Positions 9,328 to 18,404 of a stretch of DNA of 64,000 nt are shown here, piece by piece. A program made the position numbers and the translations under genes. The notes beneath the pieces are model-generated. The model saw nothing but the letters and a program-made list of their open reading frames with translations. It ran no database searches and had not been told where the DNA came from. The first letter of the stretch is position 1. Every line of letters starts with the position of its first letter. Source of the stretch: Paenibacillus sp. BIHB 4019 (lineage in GTDB: Bacteria > Bacillota > Bacilli > Paenibacillales > Paenibacillaceae); NCBI RefSeq assembly GCF_002741035.1, contig NZ_CP016808.1, forward strand, positions 2,306,001 to 2,370,000, in the 5' to 3' direction.

Positions 9328-9603
9328 ATGGCTAGAAAAAAAATCGTTCATACGACGGTAGAAGACAAGCTGAATCATAAACTAACGGTGCTGCTCAAGG
9401 AATGGGCAGGACAGAGCGGCTTTTTTGGCTACAAGGATATGGATTTCGAGCAGGTGCTGGCTTTGGTGAACACAGCTGGCTGGAAGACGGAGCTGGATCA
9501 TTCCGATCCGGCGGTTCGTTCCGTACGCATGGTCAAAGAGGATACGGTCAGAAAAGCGAAGTTTATTGTGGATGACAAGGGTCGCGTTATTAAAATCGAC
9601 TAA
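9328..9603 (+). CDS. Conserved-looking small protein of unknown function
   Basis: 91 residues, with a good GAGGAGAAA site before the ATG. The sequence is soluble and charged, with MDFEQVLALVNTAGWKTE in the middle and a basic end, DDKGRVIKID. I recognise no family, motif, signal peptide or membrane segment. Its codon use matches the neighbours, and its position after the GreA-family gene suggests co-expression. A terminator-like hairpin follows at 9672. Confidence 0.7.
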   Translation: MARKKIVHTTVEDKLNHKLTVLLKEWAGQSGFFGYKDMDFEQVLALVNTAGWKTELDHSDPAVRSVRMVKEDTVRKAKFIVDDKGRVIKID

Positions 9604-9671
9604 GGCGCAAAGCGGCCGGACTGGAATCGACTGCCTAGCCATCCGTTACCATATACCGAGTTGCCGTGGCG

Positions 9672-9734
9672 AAAGCCCGGCGCGCAGAAAGCCTTCCCTT
9701 GTGGGGAAAGCAGCCTGTGCGTCGGGCTTTTTCC
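9672..9734 (+). terminator. Terminator after the greA-unknown pair
   Basis: AAAGCCCGGCGCGCAG (9672-9687) pairs with CTGTGCGTCGGGCTTT (9715-9730) with a few wobbles. An inner TTCCC/GGGGAA stem sits inside, and T residues follow. Confidence 0.7.
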
Positions 9735-9803
9735 TATTTCACAGCCGATATTGAATCCAAGCTCCATATTTTCTAAAAAAACGGCAATGCTAATGTAACG
9801 AAG

Positions 9804-9832
9804 TTTACAAAGCATTTACCGTACTCTAATAC
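9804..9832 (+). promoter_or_regulatory. Sigma-A-like promoter of the nitrilase-speD operon
   Basis: TTTACA (9804-9809), a 17-nt spacer and TAATAC (9827-9832), about 50 nt before the likely start of the first gene of the operon. Confidence 0.6.
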
Positions 9833-9885
9833 AGCTATAAACTTTCAAACGTATACTAAGGACAAATAATGAAATGAGGCGTTCT

Positions 9886-11427
9886 ATGACAGCCGATCCG
9901 ATTGCTCAATTTGAGAAGAAGATGATCATCCGCAATATAGAAACGGCAGATATCGACCAGATTATTGCTCTGCAGCTCATTTGCTTTCCTAATATGTCCC
10001 CGTGGAAAAAAGTTCAGCTTGAAAGCCATCTTCGCATTTTTCCAGAAGGGCAAATTTGCGTGGAGCTGGATGGCGAAATTATTGGCTCCTGCTCCAGCCT
10101 CATCGTCAACTTTGATGACTATTTGGAGCAGCATACGTATTCGGAAATTACGGATAAAGGCTTTATCCGCAACCATAACGCGCGTGGCGAGAGCCTGTAC
10201 GGGATGGAGGTTATGGTGCACCCCGATTACCGGAGGATGAAAATCGGCAGACGGCTGTATGAAGCGCGCAAGCGGCTGGCCGAGAAGCTTAATTTAAAAA
10301 GCATTATCGTCGGGGGACGCATTCCCGGCTATCACAAATACAGCGACAAGCTGACGCCGCGGGAATATGCGGAGGAAGTGCTGCAGCAGAACATTTATGA
10401 TTCGGTGCTGACATTCCAAATGATGAACGGCTTTACGCTTAAGCGGATTTTGACGAACTATTTGCCTGATGATGACGATTCGATGAGCTATGCCTCCTTG
10501 CTGGAATGGAACAATATCGACTATAAGCCGAGCAGCAGCAAAATCCATTATAAGCTCTCGTTTCCGGTGCGCATTTGCGTCGTGCAATATATGATGAAAA
10601 AAATCGACTCCTTCGAGGAGTTTGCGACGCAGTGCGAGCATTACGTCGATGTCGCGGCCGATTATAAATCAGATTTTGTCGTGTTTCCGGAAAATGTGAC
10701 GATGCAGCTGCTCTCCTTCCTCGATGATGACCGATCGCCCAGCCTTGCGGTGCGCAAGCTGACGACATTCACAGCGGAATACGTGGAGCTGTTTACGGAG
10801 CTTGCCGTTAAATACAATGTAAATATTATCGGAGGCTCGCATTTTGTAGAGCGGAATAACCGCATTTACAATGTAGGGCATTTATTCCGCCGTGATGGAA
10901 CGATCGAGCAGCAGTACAAGCTGCATATTTCGCCAAATGAACGCAAATGGTGGGGCATTAACGGCGGAGACCGGCTGGAGGTATTCGATACCGACTGCGG
11001 CAAAATTTCCATTCAGCTGAGCAGCGACATTGAATATCCCGAGCTGTCGCGCGCAGTGGCGGAAGCTGGTGCGCAGCTGATTTTCGTTCCTTTTTGCGCA
11101 GAGGATCGCCAGACTTTTCTGCGGGTTAAATATTGCGCGCAGGCGCGGGCGATCGAAAACCAGGTGTTTACGGTCACCTCGGGAACGGTCGGAAATTTGA
11201 CGCATGTGGACAATGTCGATATTCAATATGCGCAGTCTGGTGTATATACGCCAGCTGATTCCACATTCCCGCGTGACGGCATTGCCGGAGAGTGCAGCGA
11301 AAATACAGAGACGATTATCATGGTCGAAGTCGACATGGAAATTTTGCAGCGCTACCGCAAGTCCAAGGATGTGCTGACGTTCCGCGATCGCAGAACGGAT
11401 ATCTATTCCTTGCAAATTCATTCGTAG
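9886..11427 (+). CDS. GNAT acetyltransferase fused to carbon-nitrogen hydrolase (YhcX-like), nucleophile Cys replaced
   Basis: About 513 residues, matching B. subtilis YhcX in length and order. The N-terminal GNAT domain includes MVHPDYRRMKIGRRLYEARKR (acetyl-CoA loop). The C-terminal domain is nitrilase-like. The nitrilase triad is incomplete: Glu269 (VFPENVT) and Lys345 (QYKLHISP) are present, but the nucleophile position reads QLSSDIEYPE, with Ser379 where family members have Cys (ICYDIEFPE). The hydrolase is therefore probably inactive or altered. The ATG at 9886 is favoured over 9874 because GAGGCG precedes it by 5 nt. A second nitrilase follows after 14 nt, then speD, so a link to amine or polyamine metabolism is likely but unproven. 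Confidence 0.88.
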   Translation: MTADPIAQFEKKMIIRNIETADIDQIIALQLICFPNMSPWKKVQLESHLRIFPEGQICVELDGEIIGSCSSLIVNFDDYLEQHTYSEITDKGFIRNHNARGESLYGMEVMVHPDYRRMKIGRRLYEARKRLAEKLNLKSIIVGGRIPGYHKYSDKLTPREYAEEVLQQNIYDSVLTFQMMNGFTLKRILTNYLPDDDDSMSYASLLEWNNIDYKPSSSKIHYKLSFPVRICVVQYMMKKIDSFEEFATQCEHYVDVAADYKSDFVVFPENVTMQLLSFLDDDRSPSLAVRKLTTFTAEYVELFTELAVKYNVNIIGGSHFVERNNRIYNVGHLFRRDGTIEQQYKLHISPNERKWWGINGGDRLEVFDTDCGKISIQLSSDIEYPELSRAVAEAGAQLIFVPFCAEDRQTFLRVKYCAQARAIENQVFTVTSGTVGNLTHVDNVDIQYAQSGVYTPADSTFPRDGIAGECSENTETIIMVEVDMEILQRYRKSKDVLTFRDRRTDIYSLQIHS

Positions 11428-11441
11428 CATAGGAGGCGCTT

Positions 11442-12326
11442 ATGAGGCCATTTTTGGTTGCAGCTGTGCAATATAGCTTGACGGGCATTACGGCCGAGGA
11501 AGCATTTTGGCAAAAAATCACGGCTACCATCCAAGAGGCCGCAGGACGGGGGGCGGATCTTATCGTGTTTCCCGAATACATGACTGCACATTTGCTGGGC
11601 TTTACGGAGGAAATGGATCATGAGGCAGCCTGCCGTTACTTAGACAGCTACACCGAGGATTATATGGCCTTGATGCAAAAAAACAGCCGCGAGCTGGGCT
11701 TGATGATTTTGGGAGGCACCCATATTTGCAAGGAAGATGGGAAGTTTTACAACAAAGCCTTCCTGTTCTTCCCGGATGGGCGGATAGAGACGCAAAGCAA
11801 GCTGCATCTCACGCCTGAAGAGCAGACACGCTGGCCGCTGGCGGCAGGGGACAGCCTCAATATTGTGGAAACAAGCTGGGGCAAGCTGGCGATGCTGACC
11901 TGCTACGATATCGAGTTTCCCGAGCTGGCTAGGCTTGCTGCCGATCAAGGCGCCGAGCTGCTGTTATGTCCGTCTTATACGGACACCTCCTTCGGCTATT
12001 ACAGGGTGCGCCTTTGCGCGCAGGCGCGGGCGATTGAAAACCAGCTGTTCGTTGTGCTCAGCGGTATCGTTGGGGAGCTGGGCGAGGATCGTCCGCAGGT
12101 CGACCGCGGCTATTGCCAGGCGGGGCTGTTCACGCCCTGCGATGTTCCTTTTGCCGAGGATGGCATATTGGAGACGGGCGAGTTGAACCAGGACATGTTC
12201 GTCATGGCCGAGCTGGATTTTTCCATGCTGCGCACAAATCGGGAGCAGGGTCTGGTCGCTCCTTTTTATGACCGACGTCCTGACCTTTATAAACAACAAG
12301 AAAATAGGCTGCTGAGGGAGTGCTGA
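11442..12326 (+). CDS. Carbon-nitrogen hydrolase (nitrilase superfamily), intact triad
   Basis: 294 residues, with AGGAGG before the ATG. The full catalytic triad is visible: Glu45 (VFPEYMT), Lys120 (QSKLHLTPEE) and Cys154 (LTCYDIEFPE). The family hydrolyses amides and N-carbamoyl compounds through a thioester on Cys. It clearly resembles the hydrolase half of the upstream fusion (both have RLCAQARAIENQ-like or VKYCAQARAIENQ-like segments), so the two may derive from duplication. It lies between that fusion and speD with almost no spacing. An amidase acting on a polyamine or its carbamoyl or acetyl derivative is a reasonable guess; the substrate is not shown by the sequence. Confidence 0.88.
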   Translation: MRPFLVAAVQYSLTGITAEEAFWQKITATIQEAAGRGADLIVFPEYMTAHLLGFTEEMDHEAACRYLDSYTEDYMALMQKNSRELGLMILGGTHICKEDGKFYNKAFLFFPDGRIETQSKLHLTPEEQTRWPLAAGDSLNIVETSWGKLAMLTCYDIEFPELARLAADQGAELLLCPSYTDTSFGYYRVRLCAQARAIENQLFVVLSGIVGELGEDRPQVDRGYCQAGLFTPCDVPFAEDGILETGELNQDMFVMAELDFSMLRTNREQGLVAPFYDRRPDLYKQQENRLLREC

Positions 12327-12328
12327 AG

Positions 12329-12787
12329 ATGGAATATTCAACGTATGGCCGCCATGTGGCAATGGACGCTTGGGGCATTGCATTCGAGCATTTGAACGCC
12401 GCTGATCTTTTGAGTCAGCAGATGGTACAAGCAGCAGAGGCGAGCGGCGCGACGATTTTATCCGTACAAGCGGAGCAGTTCGAGCCACAGGGGGCGACAG
12501 TGCTCGTCATGCTGTCGGAAAGCCATATGTCGATCCATACGTATCCCGAGAAGGGCTTTGCTGCGCTTGACTGCTACACCTGTGGCGATACCGTCGATCC
12601 TCATGTCGCGATTCAGGCGATGCTCGTGTTTCTTCAACCCGAGGAAACAGCTGAGGTGAAAATAACGAGGGGCATGGGCGAGCTCGTTATTAACCGTTTC
12701 CCGCTTGCGAATCGCGCGGTGTTTGACGAAGCAATTCCAGCATCGGTCCTTGGGAGCGAGCAAGAGGAAGGGAAAATGAAGCCGTAG
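12329..12787 (+). CDS. speD: S-adenosylmethionine decarboxylase proenzyme (SpeD, bacterial class 1B)
   Basis: 152 residues from the ATG at 12329, which lies 2 nt after the nitrilase stop and behind GAGGGAG. The self-cleavage site is in LSESHMSIHTYPEKG: the chain is cut between Glu and Ser, and that Ser (residue 65) becomes the pyruvoyl cofactor. CYTCGD, with the active-site Cys, follows. The usual product is decarboxylated SAM for spermidine synthesis. No spermidine synthase is nearby. SpeD relatives that decarboxylate arginine or ornithine are known, so the substrate should not be assumed. The C-terminus is roughly 25 residues longer than B. subtilis SpeD. Confidence 0.92.
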   Translation: MEYSTYGRHVAMDAWGIAFEHLNAADLLSQQMVQAAEASGATILSVQAEQFEPQGATVLVMLSESHMSIHTYPEKGFAALDCYTCGDTVDPHVAIQAMLVFLQPEETAEVKITRGMGELVINRFPLANRAVFDEAIPASVLGSEQEEGKMKP

Positions 12788-12952
12788 CCGAGCCGCGGTA
12801 CTAGCGTGCCACGAATCGGAATCCGAATGCGAGTCCGCTCAATTAGATTTTGCTCCGCTTATCTTCAAATAGCGGATCTTGTGTCCGATAGATTGAACAA
12901 GCGCCGGGTGTTCCGCTCTGTCTCCAGATAACCACGATCGCGTGGCAAATAA

Positions 12953-12990
12953 ACCAATAGCGCCAAGCCTGCAGGCTTGGCGCTATTGGT
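12953..12990. repeat. Perfect 38-bp palindrome between convergent genes
   Basis: The sequence equals its own reverse complement over 38 bases (left half ACCAATAGCGCCAAGCCTG, centre TGCA). It sits between the convergent speD and DUF2157-like genes and could be a bidirectional terminator, but neither side has a real T tract. Confidence 0.75.
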
Positions 12991-13049
12991 GATGCGTATG
13001 GGCATGGAATACAACTGCTTGCTGGAATTGCTAGCTGATGCGGCTATGA

Positions 13050-15050
13050 TCAGCCAGTGTAGCTATCACTAAACCGGGAGTCGGAAATAGTAGCGGCGGC
13101 AACCGCATCGTTGGCCGGAGCGGCAAGAGCTGTCGCATGGTTATTGGCGCTAGGTATCCGCTCGTTGGCAGCTGTCTCATAGCTGATAAAACCTAGCTGC
13201 AGCAGCACGACAATGGCGATGAGCCAAACCTTTTTTCCAATGAAAAAGCCAGGTTTATCGCTTCCCTCATAGTGGCCCCCACTCTTCAATAGGCGGCTTG
13301 CGAACCAATAGGACAGCCCGAGTGCGACAATGCCAAGCAGCGCAAGCGTGACCGATTTGTTCAGCAGCGTCCACAAATAATCGTAATATTTGATTGTGAG
13401 AAAGAGGAGCCAGAAGAAGAAGCTTCCCGCTGTTTCCAGCGTTTGCTCACGCTTGATGAACAGGAATACCGCAACCGTCAGCAGAACGAAGGCTAGCACA
13501 TTAAACAGCGCTACTGAATAAGCAAATACCGGGTCCAGCGATGTCATCCATAAGAGAAAAATATAGCTGAACAGCAGGCTGCCCTCCCTCATATGGGCCC
13601 GCCGCTCGCCGCTCAAACCAGCGAATGAGCTGCCGTATACCGCTGCATTTAGCGCGGTCAAGGAAATGATGATGATGGAATAAGCATCGTGCATGTTTTG
13701 TAATAGCTGATAAAGCACAATCGCAGCGGCAATATTCATCAGCATATAGGTGATCAAATGCTGTATCCGTCCTTGGAGGCGAAGCCAGCTGATGACGGCA
13801 ATAGCCAAGAAAATGACGCTCAGCGGCGCTTTCCCGATCCAGGCGATGGACACGAGCCCCATGGCGAAGCCAACTGTAAACACCGTGTAGCGAACGACCG
13901 CATTAACGCGTGGCAGCAAAAGCATCGGCACGATGAACAGCAGCGATAAGGCATAAAGGGCATATTGCGTCTTCAGCGGCCCGTTCTCATCCGTTAGCAG
14001 CACGACAAGGCCAATAACAGAAATGCTGCCGATAATGATGCCCACAATCGTAATAACTGTTGAGACGATGCTGCCCAGCAGATGGTGGTCAGCGGTCTTT
14101 TGTGCTGTAGTATTCACGGGCTGCTGGGCAGCTTTCAAAGCAGACTCTTTAACCCCCTCCGTCGTTCTCTCGGCAGCAGTGGTTTTATTGCCTAACTTGT
14201 TCATGTAGCGGAAAAACAGCACGTTTGCCGTAAGCAGTGCGATAACGAACAAGATGCCTAGCACGAAACGGAAGACGGACTCGGTCTCCAGCGAGAAACG
14301 GATGAATTTTGCCACCGTATAAGCGGATGCAGCAAGTGCGGTAAGAGTCAGCATCGTTTTATCAAGCCGAATGCGCATGAAGTAATAGAAGCAGGCCGCA
14401 ATGACGGCGATATCCAAAACATTCATGAAGAGCGATAGGCCGGCATGGCCAAAGGCGCCAGCGAGGTTGAGCAGCGAAATATGCAGCATCACAAAGCTTG
14501 CCAGACGAACGATTTCAGAAGCAAGCCGCTTAGTCTGTGCCAGCAGGAACAGAGCTAGATTGAACGCCACAAAAGCGGAATCGGCCAGCAGGGTATTCAT
14601 CTCCACATTAGGCGTAAACAAACGATAATCAAATAAAAAATACAGCGTGAAATGCGCCAGTATATAAGTCAGCACATATAGCGGCTTGTATCGCGTTATC
14701 CAAGCGAGCAGCAGGCTCGGCAGAGTTGAAAGGAGACAAATGACGTAAGGAGGCTGATGCAGATTATATATTTGGTCAGCAAGCGCTGCAGCTGCTCCAA
14801 AGGCGATGCAGCCTGCGAGGAGGAGGATGCCGCTCAGATAAGCGGACAAGCCAAGCGGAAGCCTGCACCGGGAGAAGCCGAAAGACAGCACATAGAAAAA
14901 TAAAACGAATCCGCCGGAGGTCAGCATTTTGTGAGAGCTGCTGAGTCCGCTCCAATTCGCAGCGAATAAATAGAAAATAGCCGCAAGCAGCAATGCAATG
15001 CCCATCAGGAAGCCCATTCTTATCATGTTTATACGCAGCATAGCGTTCAC
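13050..15050 (-). CDS. Large polytopic membrane protein, DUF2157-like
   Basis: 666 residues from a GTG start (an ATG three codons in is the alternative), with AAAGG upstream. The chain is mostly hydrophobic, with about 18-20 predicted helices in blocks separated by short loops and one polar insert near residues 280-310. The N-terminal part (LLAAIFYLFAANW, then the GDQIY-like ADQIYNLHQPP) resembles DUF2157 and related membrane proteins of Bacillales. No enzymatic motif is visible. It is transcribed alone and faces speD. Confidence 0.65.
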   Translation of the reverse strand: MNAMLRINMIRMGFLMGIALLLAAIFYLFAANWSGLSSSHKMLTSGGFVLFFYVLSFGFSRCRLPLGLSAYLSGILLLAGCIAFGAAAALADQIYNLHQPPYVICLLSTLPSLLLAWITRYKPLYVLTYILAHFTLYFLFDYRLFTPNVEMNTLLADSAFVAFNLALFLLAQTKRLASEIVRLASFVMLHISLLNLAGAFGHAGLSLFMNVLDIAVIAACFYYFMRIRLDKTMLTLTALAASAYTVAKFIRFSLETESVFRFVLGILFVIALLTANVLFFRYMNKLGNKTTAAERTTEGVKESALKAAQQPVNTTAQKTADHHLLGSIVSTVITIVGIIIGSISVIGLVVLLTDENGPLKTQYALYALSLLFIVPMLLLPRVNAVVRYTVFTVGFAMGLVSIAWIGKAPLSVIFLAIAVISWLRLQGRIQHLITYMLMNIAAAIVLYQLLQNMHDAYSIIIISLTALNAAVYGSSFAGLSGERRAHMREGSLLFSYIFLLWMTSLDPVFAYSVALFNVLAFVLLTVAVFLFIKREQTLETAGSFFFWLLFLTIKYYDYLWTLLNKSVTLALLGIVALGLSYWFASRLLKSGGHYEGSDKPGFFIGKKVWLIAIVVLLQLGFISYETAANERIPSANNHATALAAPANDAVAAATISDSRFSDSYTG

Positions 15051-15216
15051 TTGCCTTTCTCTGGGAGTATACGCCTCATTATATTCTCCTATTTGCCAGC
15101 GAACTAGTACTCACTTTTTATAGTACCGAATCGCCTAACTCAGCCCGAAACTATTTTCCTGATTTTGGCGTTTAGATCATAGGAGTAGAAGGAATGAGAG
15201 AAGGGGGCAGTTTCTA

Positions 15217-15780
15217 ATGGTTCTGAAAATCGTGCAGGCAGCAGCTGTTTGCATTCTGCTGCTCACAGGCTGCTCCGCAGCCGAAAATGCGCCGCAGTCC
15301 GGTACAGCGGCATTACCTGAAGCTGAAGCGGCGCAAGTGCCGGAAGCTGGTTCGGCGCTGGAGCCAGAGTCTTCCGCAGCTTCCAGCCCGAGTGAAACGG
15401 CTGATGCATCCGCCAACATGCCCGCCGATTTTGAACCGGGAATGGACATTGATTGGGAAGCGGCTCAATCCGAGCTGAAGGAGCAAGGGATGGCGGAAGT
15501 GCTGCACGCGAATTTGGCGGCGCTGCTGAAGTTGGATCAGAAGGCATTTAACAGCACCTTTCTTGATCAGGCGCATGCGGAGCCGTTTCAGTTTTATTTG
15601 AGCTATTACCAATATTATTTTACGGGAATCGGAGATGTCACTTACTTTGACTCTGGCAATATCAATATAGTGGTAATGGTCGATTTATGGTCGGAGGCAG
15701 GTTTCGAAGAGAACAGCGCAATGACCTACACCTTCCAGAAAAACAAAGCAGGCGACTACAAAATTGCCGTTATCGATTAA
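15217..15780 (+). CDS. Putative lipoprotein of unknown function
   Basis: 187 residues. The N-terminal signal segment ends in a lipobox (LLLTGC), so the Cys should be lipidated and the protein tethered outside the membrane. An Ala/Pro/Glu-rich low-complexity stretch follows (about residues 25-65), then a compact C-terminal domain of about 110 residues ending in YTFQKNKAGDYKIAVID, which reads like a small extracytoplasmic alpha/beta domain. AGAAGGGGG precedes the start. I do not recognise a family. Confidence 0.72.
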   Translation: MVLKIVQAAAVCILLLTGCSAAENAPQSGTAALPEAEAAQVPEAGSALEPESSAASSPSETADASANMPADFEPGMDIDWEAAQSELKEQGMAEVLHANLAALLKLDQKAFNSTFLDQAHAEPFQFYLSYYQYYFTGIGDVTYFDSGNINIVVMVDLWSEAGFEENSAMTYTFQKNKAGDYKIAVID

Positions 15781-15900
15781 GCGGTCTATTTCTCCAGCTT
15801 GCTTTTTTAGCGTAAAACGCAACTTCATCTTAGTAAGAAGCGTCTATATTTTCAGCATATCAGAGGAAAAAATGACTAAAAATCTGGAGGTTTTAAGGAA

Positions 15901-17604
15901 ATGAGATTCAAACGGGCGCTTCTGCTCCTCTTATTATTCATATTGATGATTCCGGCAGGCGTAGCGCCAGCTTCTGTACAAGCTGCGGCGGCGCCGACGA
16001 TTCAAATTGTGCTGGATGGCGAAGTGGTAAACAGCGATGTCCCGCCGTATTTGCGGGAGGACTTGAACGTAACGATGGTGCCGCTGCGCGTCATTAGCGA
16101 AAGTTTGGGCGCACAGGTGAGATGGTCGCAGGCGGCTAAGCAAGTAACCATTAGCCAGGACGACACGATTATTACGATGGTTTCGGGGCAAAACAGCGCT
16201 TTTGTCAACGGCAGCGTCATTACGCTCGATGCGACGGTTCAGACCGTGAGCGGCCGTGTCATGGTACCGCTTCGTTTTGTCAGCAATCAGCTGGGCGTTG
16301 CCGTGAGATGGGATAATGAAGCCAAGGTCGTTCATTTGTACAAGGATACCGTTAGTCCGGCGCCAAGCACGCCAGCGAGTCCGGCTGCAACGCCTGCTCC
16401 AACACCGGCGGCTACCGTGACACCGGTGCCAACTTCTATCCCGACCCCAACGCCTGCTGCTCCAACAGAGTCGCTGCCGCCGGTAGTCGTACCGACTCCC
16501 GCTGCGGGCACCGAGCTAAGAGGAGTTTGGGTATCGACGATCTACAATTTGGACTTTCCTTCAACGGCATCCTATGGAAAACAGGCTGTACAAGAGAAGG
16601 AATTTAAAGCATTGCTCGACGATGTGCAGGCGATGGGGATGAATGCCGTATTCGTGCAGGTTCGTCCATCGGCCGATGCGCTTTACCCATCGTCGCTCGT
16701 TCCTTGGTCGAAGGTGCTTACGGGCAAGCAAGGGGTGGCGCCTGCCTACGATCCGCTGCAATTTATGCTGGATGAGACGCATCGCCGCGGCATGAAGTTC
16801 CATGCCTGGTTCAATCCATTCCGGGCAAATACGGATACAGATACGAGCAAGCTTGCTTCCAATCATGTAGCGGTGGAGCATCCCGACTGGGTGCTGACCT
16901 CCGGCTCGCAGCTGCTCATTAATCCGGGCGTTCCGGCCGCACGCCAGCATGTGATTGATGTCATTATGGAAGTTGTGAACAATTATGATATCGATGGCGT
17001 GCATTTGGACGATTATTTTTATCCGTCCAACATTACGCTGAGCGATGATGCCACATTCAAAGCCTATAACAGCAAGAAGCTGGCGACTAAGGCGGAATGG
17101 AGACGCAGCAACATTGATGAATTCGTAAGGCAGCTCGACGAGTCGATTCATAGCGTCAGGCCGACGGTTGCTTTTGGCATCAGCCCATTCGGTGTTTGGC
17201 GCAACAAATCGCAGGATGCGAACGGCTCCGATACGAATGCTGGAGTGACTGCCTACGACAGCATGTCAGCTGATGTGCGCAAATGGGTCAAGCAGGGCTG
17301 GATCGATTATGTCGCTCCTCAAGTGTATTGGAGCATGTCGCTCTCCGTAGCGCGTTACGATAAAGTGGTAGATTGGTGGGCAGCCCAAGTGGCGAATACG
17401 GGTGTCGATCTTTATATCGGCCATGCCGCCTATAAGCTGGGAACGAAAGAAACAGGGTGGCAAACCTCGGAGGAATTGATCAAGCAGCTGAAATATAATA
17501 CGAAGCATCCTGAGGTGAAGGGCGATATTTATTTCAGTGCCAAAGACCTGCGCAAAAACCCGCTCGGCATAATTGAAGCCTTGAAAAGCTACTACGGGAA
17601 GTAA
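15901..17604 (+). CDS. Secreted family-10-like glycosyl hydrolase (GHL10) with copper-amine-oxidase-N repeats
   Basis: 567 residues. A signal peptide (about residues 1-28) is followed by two copper amine oxidase N-terminal type motifs (MVPLRVISESLGAQVRW and MVPLRFVSNQLGVAVRW), a Pro/Thr/Ala linker (about 155-205), and a GHL10 / YngK-type hydrolase domain beginning LRGVWVSTIYNLDFPS. HAWFNPFRAN and DGVHLDDYFYP are characteristic of that family. The repeats are thought to mediate wall or protein contact in Paenibacillus. The enzyme probably cleaves a cell-wall or exopolysaccharide glycan. A strong bidirectional terminator follows. Confidence 0.9.
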   Translation: MRFKRALLLLLLFILMIPAGVAPASVQAAAAPTIQIVLDGEVVNSDVPPYLREDLNVTMVPLRVISESLGAQVRWSQAAKQVTISQDDTIITMVSGQNSAFVNGSVITLDATVQTVSGRVMVPLRFVSNQLGVAVRWDNEAKVVHLYKDTVSPAPSTPASPAATPAPTPAATVTPVPTSIPTPTPAAPTESLPPVVVPTPAAGTELRGVWVSTIYNLDFPSTASYGKQAVQEKEFKALLDDVQAMGMNAVFVQVRPSADALYPSSLVPWSKVLTGKQGVAPAYDPLQFMLDETHRRGMKFHAWFNPFRANTDTDTSKLASNHVAVEHPDWVLTSGSQLLINPGVPAARQHVIDVIMEVVNNYDIDGVHLDDYFYPSNITLSDDATFKAYNSKKLATKAEWRRSNIDEFVRQLDESIHSVRPTVAFGISPFGVWRNKSQDANGSDTNAGVTAYDSMSADVRKWVKQGWIDYVAPQVYWSMSLSVARYDKVVDWWAAQVANTGVDLYIGHAAYKLGTKETGWQTSEELIKQLKYNTKHPEVKGDIYFSAKDLRKNPLGIIEALKSYYGK

Positions 17605-17650
17605 GATCGAACAGCATCCAAACGCACTTCTATATTTATAAAATAAAGCC

Positions 17651-17703
17651 AAAACAGCCGCTGTCCCCTTTTGAAGGAAGGGAGCAGCGGCTGTTTTTTA
17701 TTT
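17651..17703. terminator. Bidirectional terminator between the GHL10 gene and the deoxyribosyltransferase
   Basis: AACAGCCGCTG and CAGCGGCTGTT form the stem, with an inner CCCCTT/AAGGGA continuation. T-rich sequence flanks both sides. Confidence 0.8.
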
Positions 17704-17737
17704 GCCTCCAAGCAGCAGCGTGCCTGAGCCGTTTGAT

Positions 17738-18253
17738 TTACAAAAGGTCCTGGCGTGCCTGCTTCAACGCATCCTCAAGCCCGCCTTCAACAATCGTAAG
17801 CGGGACGGACAGCATGAGGTTGGTCGGCAGCTCGAAGTTTTCTACCTGCATGCCATCCTGATACAGTCCGGTTTGCGAATCGATGCCGGGCAGCAGCTTC
17901 TCGGCCTGCGTGCGCTTATCGCTGACGAAGCCGTACAGCTTCTTGTTCATCGCGTAGCCAAGCCCGCACTCAAATACAGTGCCGGAATCCGGCTCATGCC
18001 CGCGAAAAGGGTTCAAGTTGGCGATGATGACATCGGCCTTTTGCACAAGCTTGACGTTGCCAGCGAAAATCGCCTGCGCCGTCTCCCATTTTGTCGGCGA
18101 AGGCTTAATATCTTTATCCAGTGGGAAAATGCCTTCAAAGCCGTATGCTTCGCACAGCTCCTTCATTTGCTTGCCTAGCTCCACAGCATCGGTGCGGAAC
18201 ACCTCAAAGCCCGCCATGTATACTTTTAGTTTCCCAGTTGTCGTCTCGTCCAT
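17738..18253 (-). CDS. Nucleoside 2-deoxyribosyltransferase
   Basis: About 171 residues from ATG 18253, chosen because AAGGAG lies 7 nt upstream. KVYMAGFEVF at the N-terminus, DVIIANLNPFRG, and EPDSGTVFECGLGYA with the catalytic Glu are the family signatures. It transfers deoxyribose between purine or pyrimidine bases in nucleotide salvage. It stands alone and shares a terminator with the gene on its left. Confidence 0.92.
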   Translation of the reverse strand: MDETTTGKLKVYMAGFEVFRTDAVELGKQMKELCEAYGFEGIFPLDKDIKPSPTKWETAQAIFAGNVKLVQKADVIIANLNPFRGHEPDSGTVFECGLGYAMNKKLYGFVSDKRTQAEKLLPGIDSQTGLYQDGMQVENFELPTNLMLSVPLTIVEGGLEDALKQARQDLL

Positions 18254-18343
18254 TCCCATTCTCCTTCGTGCTTAAGGCACGTTTTTATGCTTTATTCTAC
18301 TACGCCTCTAATTAAAGTAGCAATAAAAAGGCAGCTGCCCGGC

Positions 18344-18372
18344 TTGACTGGCTGGTCATCCAAGTCTATACT
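18344..18372 (+). promoter_or_regulatory. Sigma-A promoter of the rsgA leader
   Basis: TTGACT (18344-18349), an exact 17-nt spacer and TATACT (18367-18372), upstream of a Shine-Dalgarno site and a short ORF. Transcription from here would make a leader of about 360 nt before rsgA. Confidence 0.75.
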
Positions 18373-18404
18373 GGAACTAATTTGAAGAAGGAGGCTGATG
18401 TTAT

